Positions 27,501-35,266 of a stretch of 64,000 bases of DNA are shown here, piece after piece (within the stretch, counting starts at the first letter, position 1; every line of letters starts with the position of its first letter). Below the pieces are notes generated by a model. It ran no database searches. It saw only the letters and a list, made by a program, of their open reading frames with translations, and had not been told where the DNA came from. Source of the stretch: Lytechinus pictus (lineage: Eukaryota; Echinodermata; Echinoidea; Temnopleuroida; Toxopneustidae); the NCBI RefSeq assembly GCF_037042905.1, contig NC_087261.1, positions 18,970,917 through 19,034,916 of the forward strand. Direction: 5' to 3'. Made by a program: the position numbers and the translations under genes.

Positions 27501-28544
27501 CCATTAACCCTATCTAGGCCGGGGTATTTTGGGAGATCATATGGCGGGGGGGGGGGGGGGGGGCTCCCCCCCCCCCTTGAGATCTTGGCCGTCGATCGCG
27601 CCGAAAATTGGCACGCGGATTGTATGGGACATAATCTACAAAATTGTATAGAAATTTATTTCATGCAAATCGTTATTAAGTGATTATGCTAATTTATGTG
27701 TAATTAGTATGCAAAATCATACTTTTTCTTCGATCACTCCTTTAATAGAGCTCCAAATGTTCTAATTTTTGGTATAAAAAATCTTTGTGGTGTTTTTAGC
27801 AGATGTACGTGAAAAAATTGCGATATCAGATCAATTTCTTATGTATTATATTGTTTTTTGCAAATACTTGTGTATTTTTCGGACCTTTCATTTGTTTGTT
27901 ACTTTGTTTGTTTGGGGTTTTTATGAACTTTGTCAGGGACTCTCGAGCGATCATAAACAGCATAAAACAAATCTGTTTAGACCAAAACTAAGAATAATCA
28001 TACATTTATGATTTTTGGTTGAAAACTCAATTTGCATCGACTAATTTGTACACGAAGTCACGTTTTTTAAAAACATTTTTGGTCCGACATGCACTTTATC
28101 AGTAAAGTTTCCTCTTTTGTTAGGGTGGGCTTGTCGTATCCCTGTTAAAATATAATTCACTTCATCACATCAAAATGTCTTGTCGTGTCTATCACGACTA
28201 TGAATGAAATTGACAATCATAATCAGGCGCGTACGCAGGGGGGGGGATACAGGGGTTCAACCCCCCCCCCCCCTCAGATTTTTGAAGGCCTTAATTTCTT
28301 TCTTTTTTTGCTTGTCAATTTTTTTTGTTCCGATCAGGCCTTAAAACAATTTGGGTGAAAACTGATCACAATGGTAAGTTTTATACCAAATATGTAAGCC
28401 CTATTCGCCATATTATTCCATTTTGAAATACTCATCAATATAAAAACGAAGAAAATGCTTACTTATCGCAGATGAGAAGCCTACCAATCCAAGAACAGCC
28501 GCACAGAACGTTAAACGATAAAATCCCGAAAATATCCTGTCCAT
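1381..28544 (-). CDS. Secreted MAM-domain protein, 5' part of gene (two exons seen)
   Basis: Proposed gene model on the minus strand. Exon 28463-28544 starts with ATG, encodes a 27-residue signal peptide and ends with one extra base. Exon 1381-1509 needs exactly two bases to complete its first codon and then begins a MAM domain. Joined directly, the frame is kept and the MAM domain follows the signal peptide after two or three residues. MAM domains are extracellular adhesion and recognition modules of roughly 160-170 residues found in receptors and matrix proteins; only the first 40 or so are here. The end of the gene lies before position 1. Seen: both exons, splice sites and phases. Inferred: that they belong to one transcript across a 27-kb intron. 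Other exons may lie between them, or the two may be separate genes. Confidence 0.45.
2515..3022. mobile_element. TTAA-flanked MITE, family D
   Basis: Starts TTAAAGGGAAAGTTCACCC and ends with the inverted form (GGGTAAACTTTCCCATTAA). It is about 508 bp, non-coding and AT-rich. Inner segments resemble the other TTAAAGG-type elements here, for example 'taataacttt(t)tta' and 'gacgtcacaaat' blocks. It lies directly after a foldback remnant at about 2405-2518. Confidence 0.7.
3985..4235. repeat. Pyrimidine-rich (TTTC/CT)n tract
   Basis: About 250 bases of TTTCTTTC and CTCTCT on the plus strand with almost no purines. It gives a Phe/Leu/Ser-rich chance open frame on the plus strand that is not a gene. 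Confidence 0.9.
4930..5060. repeat. Direct duplication ending in poly-C
   Basis: The block GAAATATGATATNGTTTT..GAATATTATCTAGGGGCCACTA followed by a C run occurs twice, near 4928-4980 and 5000-5060. The second C run is about 18 long. This looks like part of a poly-G/poly-C element. Confidence 0.65.
6083..6687. mobile_element. TTAA-flanked MITE, family A, copy 1
   Basis: Left end TTAAAGGGATGGTCCGGGC and right end the inverted form (CCTGGACCATCCCTTTAA). The inverted match continues for about 100 bases, through 'aaataaatagagtaaaattcaca' and 'gagcaaaatgctgaaaattt', making very long terminal inverted repeats on a non-coding core of about 605 bp. The core has a repeated 'gatgtcac..ccac' motif in inverted copies. 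Confidence 0.85.
6684..7279. mobile_element. TTAA-flanked MITE, family B, copy 1
   Basis: Begins TTAAAGGGGAATCCAGCC and ends GGTTGGATTCCCCTTTAA. It abuts family A copy 1 and shares the junction TTTAAA, so one element appears to have inserted at the TTAA flank of the other. It is about 596 bp and closely resembles 56778-57379. Confidence 0.85.
8860..9062. repeat. Retroelement-like 3' tail with ATT trinucleotide run
   Basis: A conserved-looking segment (GGCGCCTTGGGCATTCCTTG, then GTATAGTCATT) runs into about 130 bases of imperfect ATT/TTG repeats. The arrangement resembles the 3' end of a SINE or LINE with an ATT tail. The head of such an element was not found upstream. Confidence 0.5.
9664..9856. 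repeat. Polypurine (GAA/GGA)n tract
   Basis: About 190 bases of nearly pure purine (AAGAAG, GGAGAAG) on the plus strand. It creates Ser-rich chance frames on the minus strand. Such mirror-type purine tracts can form triplex structures. Confidence 0.9.
10512..10715. repeat. (TAGAA)n pentanucleotide array
   Basis: About 200 bases of imperfect TAGAA/AGAAT repeats with local TATAGGA and CTAGA variants. Confidence 0.9.
11160..11800. mobile_element. GGATCCAGG-ended element enclosing a foldback array
   Basis: The left side reads GGGCGGATCCAGGATTTTCC followed by G-rich DNA; the right side carries C-rich DNA and an inverted CCTGGATCCACC near 11780. Between them lies the GTCTAA-type foldback array at 11245-11640. 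The pairing of these ends as one element is inferred. The same GGATCCAG ends occur at 42886-43070. Confidence 0.45.
11245..11640. repeat. Foldback array of a degenerate GTCTAA/CCATTTCGTC unit
   Basis: In 11245-11420 a 13-17 base unit of the form CCANTTCGTCTAAN occurs about eleven times in one direction. In 11461-11640 the reverse complement (AGACGAAATGGTNA) occurs about as often. The whole forms a large, imperfect hairpin whose arms are themselves tandem repeats. A related array is split across 55330-58480. Confidence 0.8.
12404..12480 (-). repeat. tRNA-like sequence, probable SINE head or tRNA pseudogene
   Basis: On the minus strand there is a perfect RNA polymerase III box B (GGTTCGAATCC, at 12405-12415). 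It follows a possible anticodon arm with CCTTGC pairing with GCAAGG, and an A-box-like GCGTGGTGC. The acceptor stem does not pair convincingly, so a functional tRNA is unlikely. Confidence 0.55.
12728..12896. mobile_element. hAT-like poly-G/poly-C element
   Basis: The left end has AGCGTACGCAG followed by a G run; the right end has a C run then CTGCGCACGCTACTG. The flanks (CTTGGCAT and TTTTGCAT) match at 6 of 8 bases, a possible decayed target duplication. Non-coding. Confidence 0.6.
13595..13890 (+). mobile_element. tRNA-derived SINE, head type 1, copy 1
   Basis: Box A (GTGGCCCAGTGGATTAGTC) and box B (GGTTCAAATCC at 13648-13658) mark a tRNA-like head. The body includes CTGCACTCGACCCAGGTGA, and the tail GCAGGGCCCGCTGGGAG then TGGCTACCCTGGGG..AAATA ends in ATT repeats. 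The same structure recurs at 52087-52371. Confidence 0.85.
13942..14355 (+). mobile_element. tRNA-derived SINE, head type 2, copy 1
   Basis: The head is a different tRNA-like sequence: box A GTGGTTCAGAGGTAGAGCG, an arm CCCGTC..GACGGG, and box B GGTTCGATCCC at 13997-14007. The 3' part (GCAGGACCCGCTGGAAGAAC, GTGGCTACCATGGGTAAAT) matches the type 1 tail and leads into about 170 bases of ATT/ATC repeat. It lies only about 50 bases after the preceding SINE. Confidence 0.85.
15430..15640 (+). mobile_element. tRNA-derived SINE, head type 2, copy 2 (internally deleted)
   Basis: Same head as 13942 (GTGGCTCAGTGGTAGAGCG), but about 20 bases between the anticodon region and box B are missing, leaving CGATCCCCGGCC. 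The shared segment AATGGAGAAGGGTAATAATAA and the end CTACCCTGGGTAAATATTG are present. Confidence 0.8.
16342..16499. mobile_element. Short foldback MITE, family G, copy 1
   Basis: Starts GGGGGCGTTTCATGAAAGGA and ends GATGAAACACTCCCC. The inner arms carry inverted ACTTGTCGGA / TCCGACAAGT. A related copy lies at 59047-59203. Confidence 0.75.
16820..17145. repeat. Poly-C element with 'GCGAGCGAAGC' core
   Basis: An 18-base C run near 16839 is followed by GCAAGCGAGCGAAGCAAACG, an A/T-rich middle, and CTCCCGTCTGTACGTCAGTG at the right. Parts of the middle recur in inverted form near 29040-29110. Probably a degraded hAT-like element. Confidence 0.45.
17639..17895. repeat. Purine-rich G/GA tract
   Basis: Mostly G and A on the plus strand, with (GA)n and G runs. 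It gives Pro/Ser-rich chance frames on the minus strand. Confidence 0.85.
17909..18148. mobile_element. Near-perfect foldback element (CACTGCAAAAACG ends)
   Basis: The two arms, each about 95 bases, are inverted copies. The ends are CACTGCAAAAACGCCG and CGGTGTTTTTGCAGTG; inside them lie ATTTAACACCAGCCTGT and its inverse, then TATATCGGTCCACACCAGAG and its inverse. No coding capacity. Confidence 0.85.
18259..18312. repeat. Solo end of CACTGTAAAAACG foldback
   Basis: ACACTGTAAAAACGCTGTTTAA through AAGCACGTGGTTTAAGCCCGT matches the left end of 25711-25918. The rest of the element is missing. Confidence 0.7.
18415..18509. mobile_element. CAGGGGCCGCGG element, copy 1
   Basis: Starts CAGGGGCCGCGGAACGG and ends in the inverse (CCGTTTCCGCGCCCCCTG). 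A G run and a C run face each other inside. It is 95 bp, with flanks ACATA and CCATA. Confidence 0.75.
19332..19944. mobile_element. TTAA-flanked MITE, family C, copy 1
   Basis: Starts TTAAAGGACAAGTCCACCCC and ends GGGGTGGACTTGACCTTTAA. Long inverted arms include 'gaaaaatccgacaagcataa' and 'atcggatgtaaaataagaaa'. About 613 bp, non-coding. Confidence 0.85.
20402..21233. repeat. Tandem pair of foldback units (TTGCAAAAGGGGTTAGG)
   Basis: Unit 1 (about 20402-20828) and unit 2 (about 20829-21233) are direct copies of about 410 bases. Each begins with AAGAGTTTAGTTGCAAAAGG and ends with GGACCTAACCCCTTTTG, which is the inverse of its start. The outer ends, ATATGAAGAG and CTCTTCATAT, are also inverted. 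Confidence 0.8.
22136..22447. mobile_element. TTAA-flanked MITE, family E (diverged B)
   Basis: Starts TTAAAGGGGGATTCAACC and ends ACATTTTACTTTAA. The middle contains 'agacttcaaattggcca' and 'tgatgtcataatgta', as in family B. About 312 bp, with a decayed right end. Confidence 0.55.
24073..24684. mobile_element. TTAA-flanked MITE, family A, copy 2
   Basis: Starts TTAAAGGGATGGTCCGGGTT and ends CCGGCGTATCCCTTTAA. It resembles 6083-6687 along its whole length of about 612 bp. Confidence 0.85.
25317..25470. mobile_element. TTAA MITE, family A, fragment
   Basis: The start TTTAAGGGGTACTCTAAGCTG and the later GCATTATTTCAGTGAAACAGT match the left part of family A. The rest is lost. Confidence 0.6.
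25711..25918. mobile_element. Foldback MITE with TA target duplication
   Basis: Starts CACTGTAAAAACG, ends TTTTACTGTG, and is bordered by TA on both sides. The arms share AAGCCCGTCACTCTAACAAC in inverted form. It has many TTTAAAC motifs and no coding capacity. Related copies lie at 18259 and 38298. Confidence 0.8.
25937..26096. mobile_element. hAT-like MITE with perfect 8-bp target duplication
   Basis: Ends CACTGGCGTA and TACGCCAGTG are exact inverted copies. The flanking octamers 25929-25936 and 26097-26104 are both ACTGTAAG. An 8-bp duplication with CAGTGGCG-like ends is the hallmark of the hAT superfamily. It is 160 bp, G-rich on the left and C-rich on the right, and contains three CGTCAGGGGGG repeats. 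Confidence 0.9.
26410..27012. mobile_element. TTAA-type MITE, family C, copy 2
   Basis: Starts AAAGGTCAAGTCCACCTCAG and ends GGGGTGGACTTGTACTTTAA, with the family C core between. Confidence 0.8.
27504..27600. mobile_element. Possible piggyBac-type left end
   Basis: TTAACCCTATCTAGGCCGGG resembles the TTAA plus left terminal repeat at 41559 (TTAACCCTATCGTGACCGG). G and C runs follow. No matching right end was found, so this may be a fragment or chance. Confidence 0.35.
28224..28345. mobile_element. hAT-like poly-G/poly-C element, truncated
   Basis: CAGGCGCGTACGCAGG is followed by a G run, a C run, and GCTTGTCAATTTTTTTTG. The last segment recurs at 53515-53530, inside a complete copy. No right end was found. 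Confidence 0.55.
28463..28544 (-). CDS. Signal-peptide first coding exon
   Basis: On the minus strand, ATG at 28544 has G at -3 and G at +4. It opens a 27-codon frame, MDRIFSGFYR followed by LTFCAAVLGLVGFSSAI: a short basic start, a hydrophobic core and small residues at the cleavage site, as in a secretory signal peptide. The exon ends after one further base at a clean donor (A then gtaagc), so it is phase 1, the usual phase for a signal exon that precedes extracellular modules. The reading frame would close soon after without splicing. The linked downstream exon is proposed to be 1381-1509. Confidence 0.6.
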
Positions 28545-28581
28545 TTCAGTGGTTCCAACAGTTCAAAAGCCTACAAAGATT

Positions 28582-28610
28582 TGGAGTCAGAACCCCTCAG
28601 CTGTTTTATA
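28582..28610 (-). promoter_or_regulatory. TATA box and initiator of the signal-peptide gene
   Basis: On the minus strand, TATAAAA lies at 28604-28610. An initiator-like CCAAATC places the A at 28582, 28 bases downstream. This predicts a 5' untranslated leader of about 38 bases before the ATG at 28544. The spacing fits a TATA promoter; function is inferred. Confidence 0.5.
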
Positions 28611-30924
28611 GATATTTATCCAAAGTTTGTATAAAATGTGGAAGAACGTTCCCCTGGGATAGAATACACATCCAAAATCCACCTGTGTATGTGTGCGGTG
28701 CGATATATGTCATGCCTGCGACAATCCTTTACAGAATGACTAACTCTTGAAGACTCGGGAAGATATACACGAATCAACAGTAGCGGAAAGGCGGCAAAAC
28801 TGATTAACTTCGTTAAATCGAGGGTGTACATTGTGAAGGAGATTGACCAAGAGGGCGTGCTTCATGTATCTCGCAGCACAACGCAAGGACCTTTTCTATA
28901 TACTAATAATTTAGTAAAAATTTAACAAAGCAAAAGAGGGATTGGGGCACTAAGAACAGAATTAAAATCAATACAGATCTATGAGATAATTCAGTGCACT
29001 GGCGTACAGATGGGGGAGGGGGGCTTAGACCCCCAAAAAATCACGATCAAGAAAAAAGGGAGAGAGAAAAGGTGATGAAATCATATTTTCTGAATAAATT
29101 TCGGTTACATTAGGAAGTTATTTTTTCATCTTGCCGAACTTTAATGATAAAATTTGTCAAAAATATAGGACTTACATATACCTACAAAGGCTATACATAC
29201 TGAAGGTTAATCGAGAAGTCGACGTGTGTCATAACAAGGCCTTGACCCCTCTTATTCTAATAATTCTGAGTCATTTATTGAAGGATTTGTGGTCAAACCA
29301 AAGTGAGGGGATCGCCAGCCGAATAGGCCATTTCAAGTTGAATATCATGGCAATGTACAGGTGTAACTGTCTATCAATATTGTGTATGTTATTCAAGCAG
29401 GGAGGCCCATTTTTTCAGGTGGTTTATGACTAGACTCAGTAGCGAATTAAGCGACAACAAAAAAGAAAGAGGGGGCCAAATATGACCTATGAAACAAAAT
29501 TTCTTTTTAAATGTCACAAAAGAGAGAGAAAAATGACATTCTAAAAATGCAAAAATATTTGCTTATTTTGTTTACGCATGATCATTCATTCATTTCATTC
29601 AGTCAGTTCATTCAGCCTGTACTCGAAATCCTGAAGAAATATGTTTTTGAGTTAATTCTCAAAATTACAAAGGCTCTTCGTCAGCGGACTGATATTTGAA
29701 AAAGTGGGTGAATAAGAAATTGTGTTTACTTGGAAGGCGTTAACAACTTTTTAAAGGCCAATTTTCAAATGGGTTTTTAACCATTTTATGTAGAAAAAAG
29801 GGGGCAAAAATACTTGAAAATACATGTATGCCTAAAATGCTGCAAAATAGGGACCAGTATATTGGTAGTACAACAATCTTTTTCTCACACGACACCGAAA
29901 ATCAACATTGTCCAACAAATCTTTTCTGTACAGCCATTACCATTCACTCTCTTGGCTAAGAAAATATCACTTTTCTCTCTCCCTACTCTTGTCGAACACT
30001 TAACTGTAAAACTTTGGTGTTAAAAACGAGATCAGATGGTGTTGTGAGTGGAACGCACCTTGGGTGTTAGAAATGAAGGTTGAATTGAACACCGATGCAT
30101 GGTGTCAATACAACAAAGTGTAATACACCATGAATTCAACACAGTGGAGCTTGGCAAGGTCCTCTCAACACTAACTGGTGTGATTTCGACACTTTGTCAG
30201 TGCATCAGACTTCACAACACCCAGACCCTGTTGCTTGAAACTAACACTGGTGTTTTTATTAATAATTTCCAAGGAAACCTTGATTTCCACAGAAATTTTG
30301 ATTGGCTCATAGTTCCAAACGTAGCTTGCGTTGCCATAAAATTTAGCAGTTGCCACAGAATTAAGTCATAAAATTAAGCTAACCAAGTATAAAACATGTA
30401 TATTTTCATCCTTTCATCAGTCAAATTACTGCTCAACTCAAAGCAATTTTTTTTTTTTTTGGGGGGGGGGGCATAAGTGCAAAGCACGTTTCCAGATATC
30501 CCTGCTTAAATCAATCTTTTGAGAACACAGAACCTGTTCGACAAGGAGAAATTCGACTTTAAAAAGTATATAACACGTTTTGAATGTGGTCTAAAAAATT
30601 GCTTCGCTTCAAACAATCATTCGAATTCTGGCAGGTCGACTTATATATGGAGGTAGAGGAATACCTGTATTTACTAGTCCTCTCAAAATTTTCCTTCCAA
30701 GTTGTGTAGGTTTCCATTTTCTAAAGACATATTTTTCTTGAGCAGAATTTTCATGCAACACAGCCCATTCTATTGAGTTCACCAAAGGCAATAAGCATCC
30801 AAGGAACAGCTTTAAGTCACACAAAACTCATGATACCAGCATGCACTAGGAACTCACCATCACAAACAGGAATGGCCATTCACACAGCCAACAGTACCGG
30901 ATTTAAGGGGGGGATAATGAACAC

Positions 30925-31448
30925 AACACTGACAATTTTCCTTGATATCAGATGTAAAATCAGTTGACTTTTTAAAGTTTCACTTAATTTCACACAAAAG
31001 CTATATGGACATTCTTGTCGGTATGCAAATGAGGAGAGTGATGACGTCATCCACTCACTATTTCTTTTCACTGTTTTTTATTATATGAAATATGATATGT
31101 TCTAATTTTCTCCTCATTGTCAAGCAAAACAAAGATTAATTCCTCCCTACAAAGGTGGAAATGGCATTTTGTTGATACTTTACAGTTCAGTCAGGTTGGC
31201 CCTTATTGTCAATATGTAAAAAAAATGAAACATTGTATAATTCAAACAATAAAAAACAAAAGAAATAATGAGGGACATCATCAGCTGTCTCATTTGCATG
31301 TGACTGTTTTGTGGAAAATAAGCGAAAATTTGAATGTCACAGCTTTCTTATTTTACATCCGATTTTGATGAAATTTTCAGCATCATGCTGGTTAGATTTT
31401 TCTCCATTTATTCAAAGCAAAATTTCCTGGGGTGGACTTAACCTTTAA
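30925..31448. mobile_element. TTAA MITE, family C, copy 3 (left-truncated)
   Basis: The right end CTGGGGTGGACTTAACCTTTAA and the inverted core blocks (GATGTAAAATCAGTTGACTT, TTTTACATCCGATTTTGATG) match family C. The left terminus is missing. Confidence 0.75.
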
Positions 31449-31984
31449 TAATCACTCAAGTCAAAGCAACATCCCAGATCAGGGTCCAGTGACACAAGGC
31501 ATAGTGATTGATCATACACTCGTTTTGTAGGATGTGATTATACAGTGTACACAAAGATGTAATCAACTGTGAAAAACACCCCTGCGATCAATAGCTTTGT
31601 GTTAAGAGACCAAAATTATGAAAAACGTGTCATTTGGGAGAAATTTCATCACCATTTGTCCTCCGACAAGTGGTAGGATCTGACAACTTCCTTGGTATTA
31701 GTTGGCTAAGGAGCATGGGTGTCTTATACCATGGCGTTTTAAGAAATGGAAAAATAAATTAAGTGAAAGACTAGTCAGTGCCAACAACTTTCAAGGAACC
31801 TTTAGCACCCCAAATCCTTTTGTATTGGGGATCTGACTTTGGCAGATAAACCTTTGAGGCAACATTTTTTTTTTTTTTTCAAGAGACATTACTTCGACTT
31901 GGGCGATAATTTCAACTTATGCAACCGCCACGAAGGACTGTGATAAGTTTCCATTTGATGAATGTGATTTTCCAGTTCAACTTC

Positions 31985-32150
31985 TACGGCCCGTTTCACA
32001 AAGAGTTACACCTATGGTGACTTTACCATTAAGCCAGGTTCTGTACTAGCGGGGTAGAATGGTGAATCACGTTCACCATTTCTCTGGCAGTTACAATTTA
32101 ATGACAAAGTTACCATTTTATTATATGTCTTTATGATACAGGTCCCCAAG
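31985..32150. repeat. Possible short foldback repeat
   Basis: GCCCGTTTCACAAAGAGTTA and CACCTATGGTGACTTTACCA are followed by inverted-looking GTTCACCATTTCTCTGGC and AAAGTTACCATTTT. It resembles short 'gtttca' MITEs but the borders are unclear. Confidence 0.35.
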
Positions 32151-32239
32151 GCACTGGAGAAAAATACACAAAAGATAAAAGGCTCTTTCAAACGGAATTT
32201 TCATTTTTGTCATTACAGCAAGAATCAAATTCTTTGCTT

Positions 32240-32245
32240 TTTATT
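32240..32245 (-). terminator. RPS20: Poly(A) signal of RPS20
   Basis: AATAAA on the minus strand, 63 bases after the RPS20 stop codon. This gives a short 3' untranslated region, normal for a ribosomal protein gene. Confidence 0.75.
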
Positions 32246-32308
32246 CACATGATGTTTAAACAATATTAACCCATAACTGAAGACGATCGTCTGCCAACAT
32301 CATTGCAT

Positions 32309-32365
32309 CTATGCATCAGCGATGGTAACCTCAACCTCGACACCAGGCTCGATGTTGATAGAGGT
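32309..32365 (-). CDS. RPS20: RPS20 last coding exon
   Basis: Encodes [18 protein letters not shown] and a TAG stop. The acceptor is ttctag just before 32365. Phase 0 continues directly from KQI of the preceding exon. Confidence 0.95.
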   Translation of the reverse strand, partial: TSINIEPGVEVEVTIADA

Positions 32366-33404
32366 CTAGAAGGTCAAAGGTCAAGGATAAATACAAATAG
32401 AATGAAATAAGCCAACATAACCACTTAAACATTCGAAAGTATTTTTCAAAGGCCTGTATATCTGACATATGTCTTATAAAAAAAAGTGTGTGATGTCATT
32501 TGTTTCCTCATGTGCAACTGTTTCAACTTTTTTTAAATCAAATTGAAATGACATAAACAGTATGACAGTTTAATTTCTCTATGTATTTATTAAAATCAAC
32601 ATTTTGCTTGGGTGGACTAAACCTTTAATACAGGCCTATTTACATTTACTATTATTAATCAACTTTATGTACACAATGGCCCACTATACTGGAAATGAGA
32701 AACCATGTGCCAATCAATCAGCCACTCTCACAAATCCATCTGACAGACAACCATCAACAACCCAGCGCCCACCCCCCCCCCCCTCCCCAGCGAGGATCCA
32801 CAGGGAGTGCCCCTCACATTTATTGTAGTTAATTACCATGATAAAATAATGTCCAACTACTTTTTCTTGCTTACCAGGATGGAGATAAGAGATAGAGAAA
32901 TGACCCTTTACATTTTTTGTTATTGTTCTTTTCTGTGTTTGTCAAATTTCAGAAGCAGGGGACATGTTTGGAAGATGCTTTGCTTACAAGTCAACAAATT
33001 ATACTTCTGTGACCATCCCCCCCCCAAAAAAAAACCGGCCTTTGCCCCTTCCTAAACCAAAACCCTAATAAGGACATATGAAAGAGGTATGTGGGAAAGG
33101 ATACAATCTGCTTGACGATCTCCGAGGGGCTCTCCAGGTCGATGAGACGCTTGTGGATGCGCATCTGGTAGCGATCCCAGGTCTTGGACCCTTCTCCACA
33201 GGGCGTCTTCCTGGTGGTGATGCGGAGGGTCTTGGTGGGCATACGGACGGGTCCTTTCACCTTCAGGTTCTTGTCCTGGGCACCACGCTTGAGATCGGCG
33301 CACACCTTCTCCAGGCTCTTGACGTTGCGGCTGGTAAGGGTGATGCGGATACGATGGGCTGGGACATCCTCAACGGGTCCCTTCATTGGATCCTTGCTGT
33401 AAGC
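32309..33404 (-). CDS. RPS20: 40S ribosomal protein S20 (uS10)
   Basis: Two coding exons on the minus strand, 33105-33404 and 32309-32365, give 118 residues. With the initiator Met from an unplaced upstream exon the total is 119, the same length as human S20. The sequence [20 protein letters not shown], then [20 protein letters not shown] and the end EVEVTIADA, is the uS10 family throughout. uS10 sits in the head of the small ribosomal subunit in the cytoplasm. The N-terminal 20 residues ([15 protein letters not shown]) are the variable part. An upstream in-frame ATG at 33413 lies before the acceptor and is not the true start. Plus-strand frames over this exon are antisense shadows. The gene is intact as far as visible. 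Confidence 0.95.
32455..32628. mobile_element. TTAA MITE, family C, fragment in RPS20 intron
   Basis: The right end TTGGGTGGACTAAACCTTTAA and part of the core remain. It sits inside the intron 32366-33104. Confidence 0.65.
33105..33404 (-). CDS. RPS20: RPS20 main coding exon
   Basis: Exactly 100 codons, from AYSKDP to EIVKQI. The acceptor is cttgccacag before 33404 and the donor gtatcc after 33105. Both junctions are phase 0. The codons are GC-rich compared with the AT-rich surroundings, as expected for a highly expressed gene. Confidence 0.95.
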
Positions 33405-34550
33405 CTGTGGCAAGAGTTGATTGTGATCATTTTACTTCAGTATATTGCATATATATATTTCCTTAAATTAAACCACACCCAACCCCCAAGAAAAAAATGT
33501 TCCCAAAACTACATAAGTTAGATACGGGGCTGTGGAAAAACTGTAAAAATTTCCATCGGATTGTGATTTCTGCATGGTCAACTACATACCCCCCCCCCCC
33601 CTCCAAAAAAAAAAAAATTCCGAACTGCTTCGTGTCCTCTTTTATGTGTTTCTATATGAAGTTTAGACACACAAGTCTGCCAGTGTGAGTCCATCACAAA
33701 CGTTATCTCAAATGGTGACTGATAGTCTGATACCACATTGCACACAATGCTTGAACATTCAGCCAGGCCATGCATAGCAGGGGGGGGGGGGGCAGTTGCC
33801 CCTCAAAAATATTGGAAACCTAGAACTAGTCTAGGCCCTAAATTTTTTTACTAAAAATTTTCATAAATTTCACCATAACTAATTAACGTAGATCTGCACA
33901 AAATCCTTTAATTTCACTTTCGAAAATGCAAAAGCGCCCCAACAAGAAGATTGGTCGCTTCGCTCCCTCACTTTCGAGACTTTAGTTTCGTTGTCTTCGA
34001 AAATTTTAGGAGTCTTGCCACCCCCCCCAAAAAAAAATCTGCATATGGCCATGTATTCAGCTCTACTCTGGTGTTATCCGGGGGGGGGGGGGGGGATTTC
34101 CATTGACAAGAGGATACCATGCGTGACCATGGGGTTTCGAAAAAGCATCCTAAAGTATTTTCCATGTTCTGAAAATGCACCCCTCAACAATTATTGGCGT
34201 GGGTAACCCTACTCTTTAACAAGTACCGGTATTGGAAAGAAAACGTTACCATTGACAAATATTCCCTGAATTGACCACCTTAACAAGTACAATATTTTAT
34301 TGTACTAATGCATGTCATGTCATGGACATGATCATGGACGTCGGCTTTACCTTTACTTTAATTTGGTTTAGTACCACCCCACACACCTCTCTCAAATCGG
34401 ACCCTAAATACGTAGTGTTGGGGCAAAAAGTAAAAAAGGAGTGGTCCAAGTCTTTCACTATTCTTGCAAATTGGACCGCAAACAGAAACAAATAGTTTTC
34501 CTAGATCTAGATTTACCCTTTTTTCATTTTAGTATTTTTGACACCCATCA

Positions 34551-34977
34551 GTAGAGGTGCATGGCCAATAATAAAAAATATGTGAGGCTGTCTCCCATGA
34601 GATTATCTCCAATATCAAAGACTTTTGTAAAAAATTAGGGTATCCAATTTCAGAGTCTCCAGTTTGGGAGACCAATTTCCTTTGTTTACATTTGCTGCAA
34701 AAGAATTAGCTTGGCGGAAAATAAAAATGTGATAAGCAGATTCCTCATGAAAAATTACCCCTTTACAGTCTACTTTAAAAATTCACCGTCTACTTTTGTT
34801 TTTGCCAAGGATTTTTTTGTCATCCACACACAAACAAATGGGCTTTTCACCTCAATGACAAAATTTTTGGTGGAAAAAATTACACTTTTGAGTTTTGTTG
34901 GTGTTTTTTGCAAAGCAAGTCTCCAATACGGGACTGGGAGATCGCATTGTCTCCCATATTGCCCATGCACCTCTAGA
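34551..34977. mobile_element. Foldback MITE, family H
   Basis: Starts GTAGAGGTGCATGGCCAAT and ends ATTGCCCATGCACCTCTA. The inner arms share inverted GGCTGTCTCCCATGAGA / GCATTGTCTCCCATA-like blocks. About 425 bp, non-coding. Confidence 0.7.
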
Positions 34978-35266
34978 CTCTACTGATTATTACGTACTTT
35001 ACATGCACCATCTTAAAAAAAGATCCTTTTTACGTGTTTAACATTAATAGCATGAACATGGTATCCACTCGTCAAACGATGGAAATGCCCCCCCCCCCCC
35101 TCCCCGGCTGCTACTAAAACAAAAGTGTAAATTCCTCATTTTGATCTCAAAGTCAAACTCACACAGCACAGACATCGAGACATGTGTGTGCCAAACACCT
35201 GAACATGATCAATTCCATCACACAGTGGGGACATTGACACACTCATCTGCTCATCATCATGATCAT

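Larger units (their letters stand above)
1510..28462 (-). other. Large repeat-filled intron or intergenic interval
   Basis: About 27 kb between the MAM exon and the signal-peptide exon. I found no other exon on either strand with domain similarity. It holds the MITEs, SINEs and simple repeats listed separately. Stretches with nothing recognisable are roughly 1510-2400, 3023-3980, 5061-6082, 7280-8860, 9100-9660, 14360-15430, 15650-16340, 18520-19330, 22450-24070 and 27020-27500; these are AT-rich with short homopolymers. Confidence 0.5.
28611..32239. other. Spacer between the signal-peptide gene and RPS20
   Basis: The end of RPS20 and the start of the signal-peptide gene are on the same strand. 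The spacer holds a truncated G-rich element at 28997-29075 (CACTGGCGTACAG start), a GTGTT-rich imperfect foldback at about 30011-30260, a T15/G10 run at 30447-30471, and the family C remnant listed separately. No exon was recognised. Confidence 0.5.

Noticed and set aside
28472..28831. 92- and 71-codon frames overlapping the signal-peptide exon
   Set aside because: No domain or codon support; the 28463-28544 exon with promoter and donor explains the locus better.
33078..33521. 147-codon plus-strand frame
   Set aside because: Antisense shadow of the RPS20 main exon.
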